Assembly (NCBI GenBank): GCA_027011835.1
Contig: JALUZN010000353.1
Location: 1-6,996, forward strand
DNA length: 6,996 bases
DNA from: Draconibacterium sp.
Lineage (GTDB): Bacteria; Bacteroidota; Bacteroidia; Bacteroidales; Prolixibacteraceae
Direction: 5' to 3'
The translations under genes and the position numbers were made by a program. The notes beneath the pieces are model-generated. The model saw only the letters and a program-made list of their open reading frames with translations, did not search any database and was not told the DNA's origin. Below are positions 6,875 through 6,996 of this stretch, in pieces; position 1 is the stretch's first letter; every line of letters starts with the position of its first letter.

Positions 6875-6996
6875 ATGTGTTTTTTTTAACTTTTATGTAA
6901 TTCTTTTTAATTTTTTTTAATAAGAAGTCATTTTTTTAAATTTTTTTTATTTAATATCGAGCATAAAATCACTATCAATCAAATACATAATAGACT
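6875..6996 (-). promoter_or_regulatory. AT-rich upstream region of the ROK regulator with phased A-tracts
   Basis: About 120 nt with no coding signal. T-runs on the plus strand (A-tracts on the coding strand) of 4-8 bases begin near 6880, 6891, 6904, 6911, 6931 and 6941, close to one per helical turn with one turn skipped, which predicts intrinsic bending. Such DNA often lies upstream of promoters. The only -7-like candidate is TGTATTTG on the minus strand (about 6981-6988), one mismatch from TAnnTTTG, but its -33 partner would lie at or beyond the window edge. The promoter role is inferred. Confidence 0.35.

Noticed and set aside
1..6996. Mobile element, CRISPR array, tRNA/rRNA, riboswitch or defence system
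   Set aside because: No transposase, terminal inverted repeats, spaced repeats or RNA-gene motifs were seen; the four genes explain nearly the whole window.

Overview
The window looks like a piece of a Bacteroidota (Bacteroidetes) chromosome. The evidence is an adjacent SusC/SusD-type outer-membrane nutrient-uptake pair, lipoprotein signal peptides with polar or charged residues after the cysteine, AT-rich spacers without clear Shine-Dalgarno sequences, and the 'LDEVVVTALG' junction typical of SusC proteins. A marine or gut Marinilabiliales-like or Bacteroidales lineage is plausible, but the sequence alone does not fix the genus.

All genes lie on the minus strand, so the reading order runs from the right edge to the left. 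6848-6996 is an AT-rich leader with T/A-tracts spaced at about 10 bp and three AAGTT repeats spaced exactly 11 bp apart. 5621-6847 encodes a ROK-family (NagC/Mlc/XylR-type) transcription regulator. A 59-nt spacer follows. 2262-5561 encodes a SusC/RagA-type TonB-dependent outer-membrane transporter. After 13 nt, 257-2248 encodes a SusD/RagB-type surface lipoprotein. After 28 nt, 1-228 is the N-terminal part of a further lipoprotein with a carboxypeptidase-regulatory-like (beta-sandwich) domain, cut by the window edge. No stretch of 300 nt or more lacks a gene.

Taken together, this is the regulator-plus-importer end of what is probably a polysaccharide (or other glycan/oligomer) utilisation locus. 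The SusD lipoprotein would capture ligand at the cell surface and cap the SusC barrel, which imports it using TonB energy. The ROK protein would sense a sugar or sugar derivative and control the cluster. No glycoside hydrolase, lyase, sulfatase or sugar kinase is visible here, so the substrate cannot be named. The points most worth a second look are the use of a ROK regulator placed co-directionally in front of a susCD pair, its apparently kinase-dead active site with an intact zinc site, and the repeat architecture in front of its start codon. I found no evidence of an undescribed type of system.
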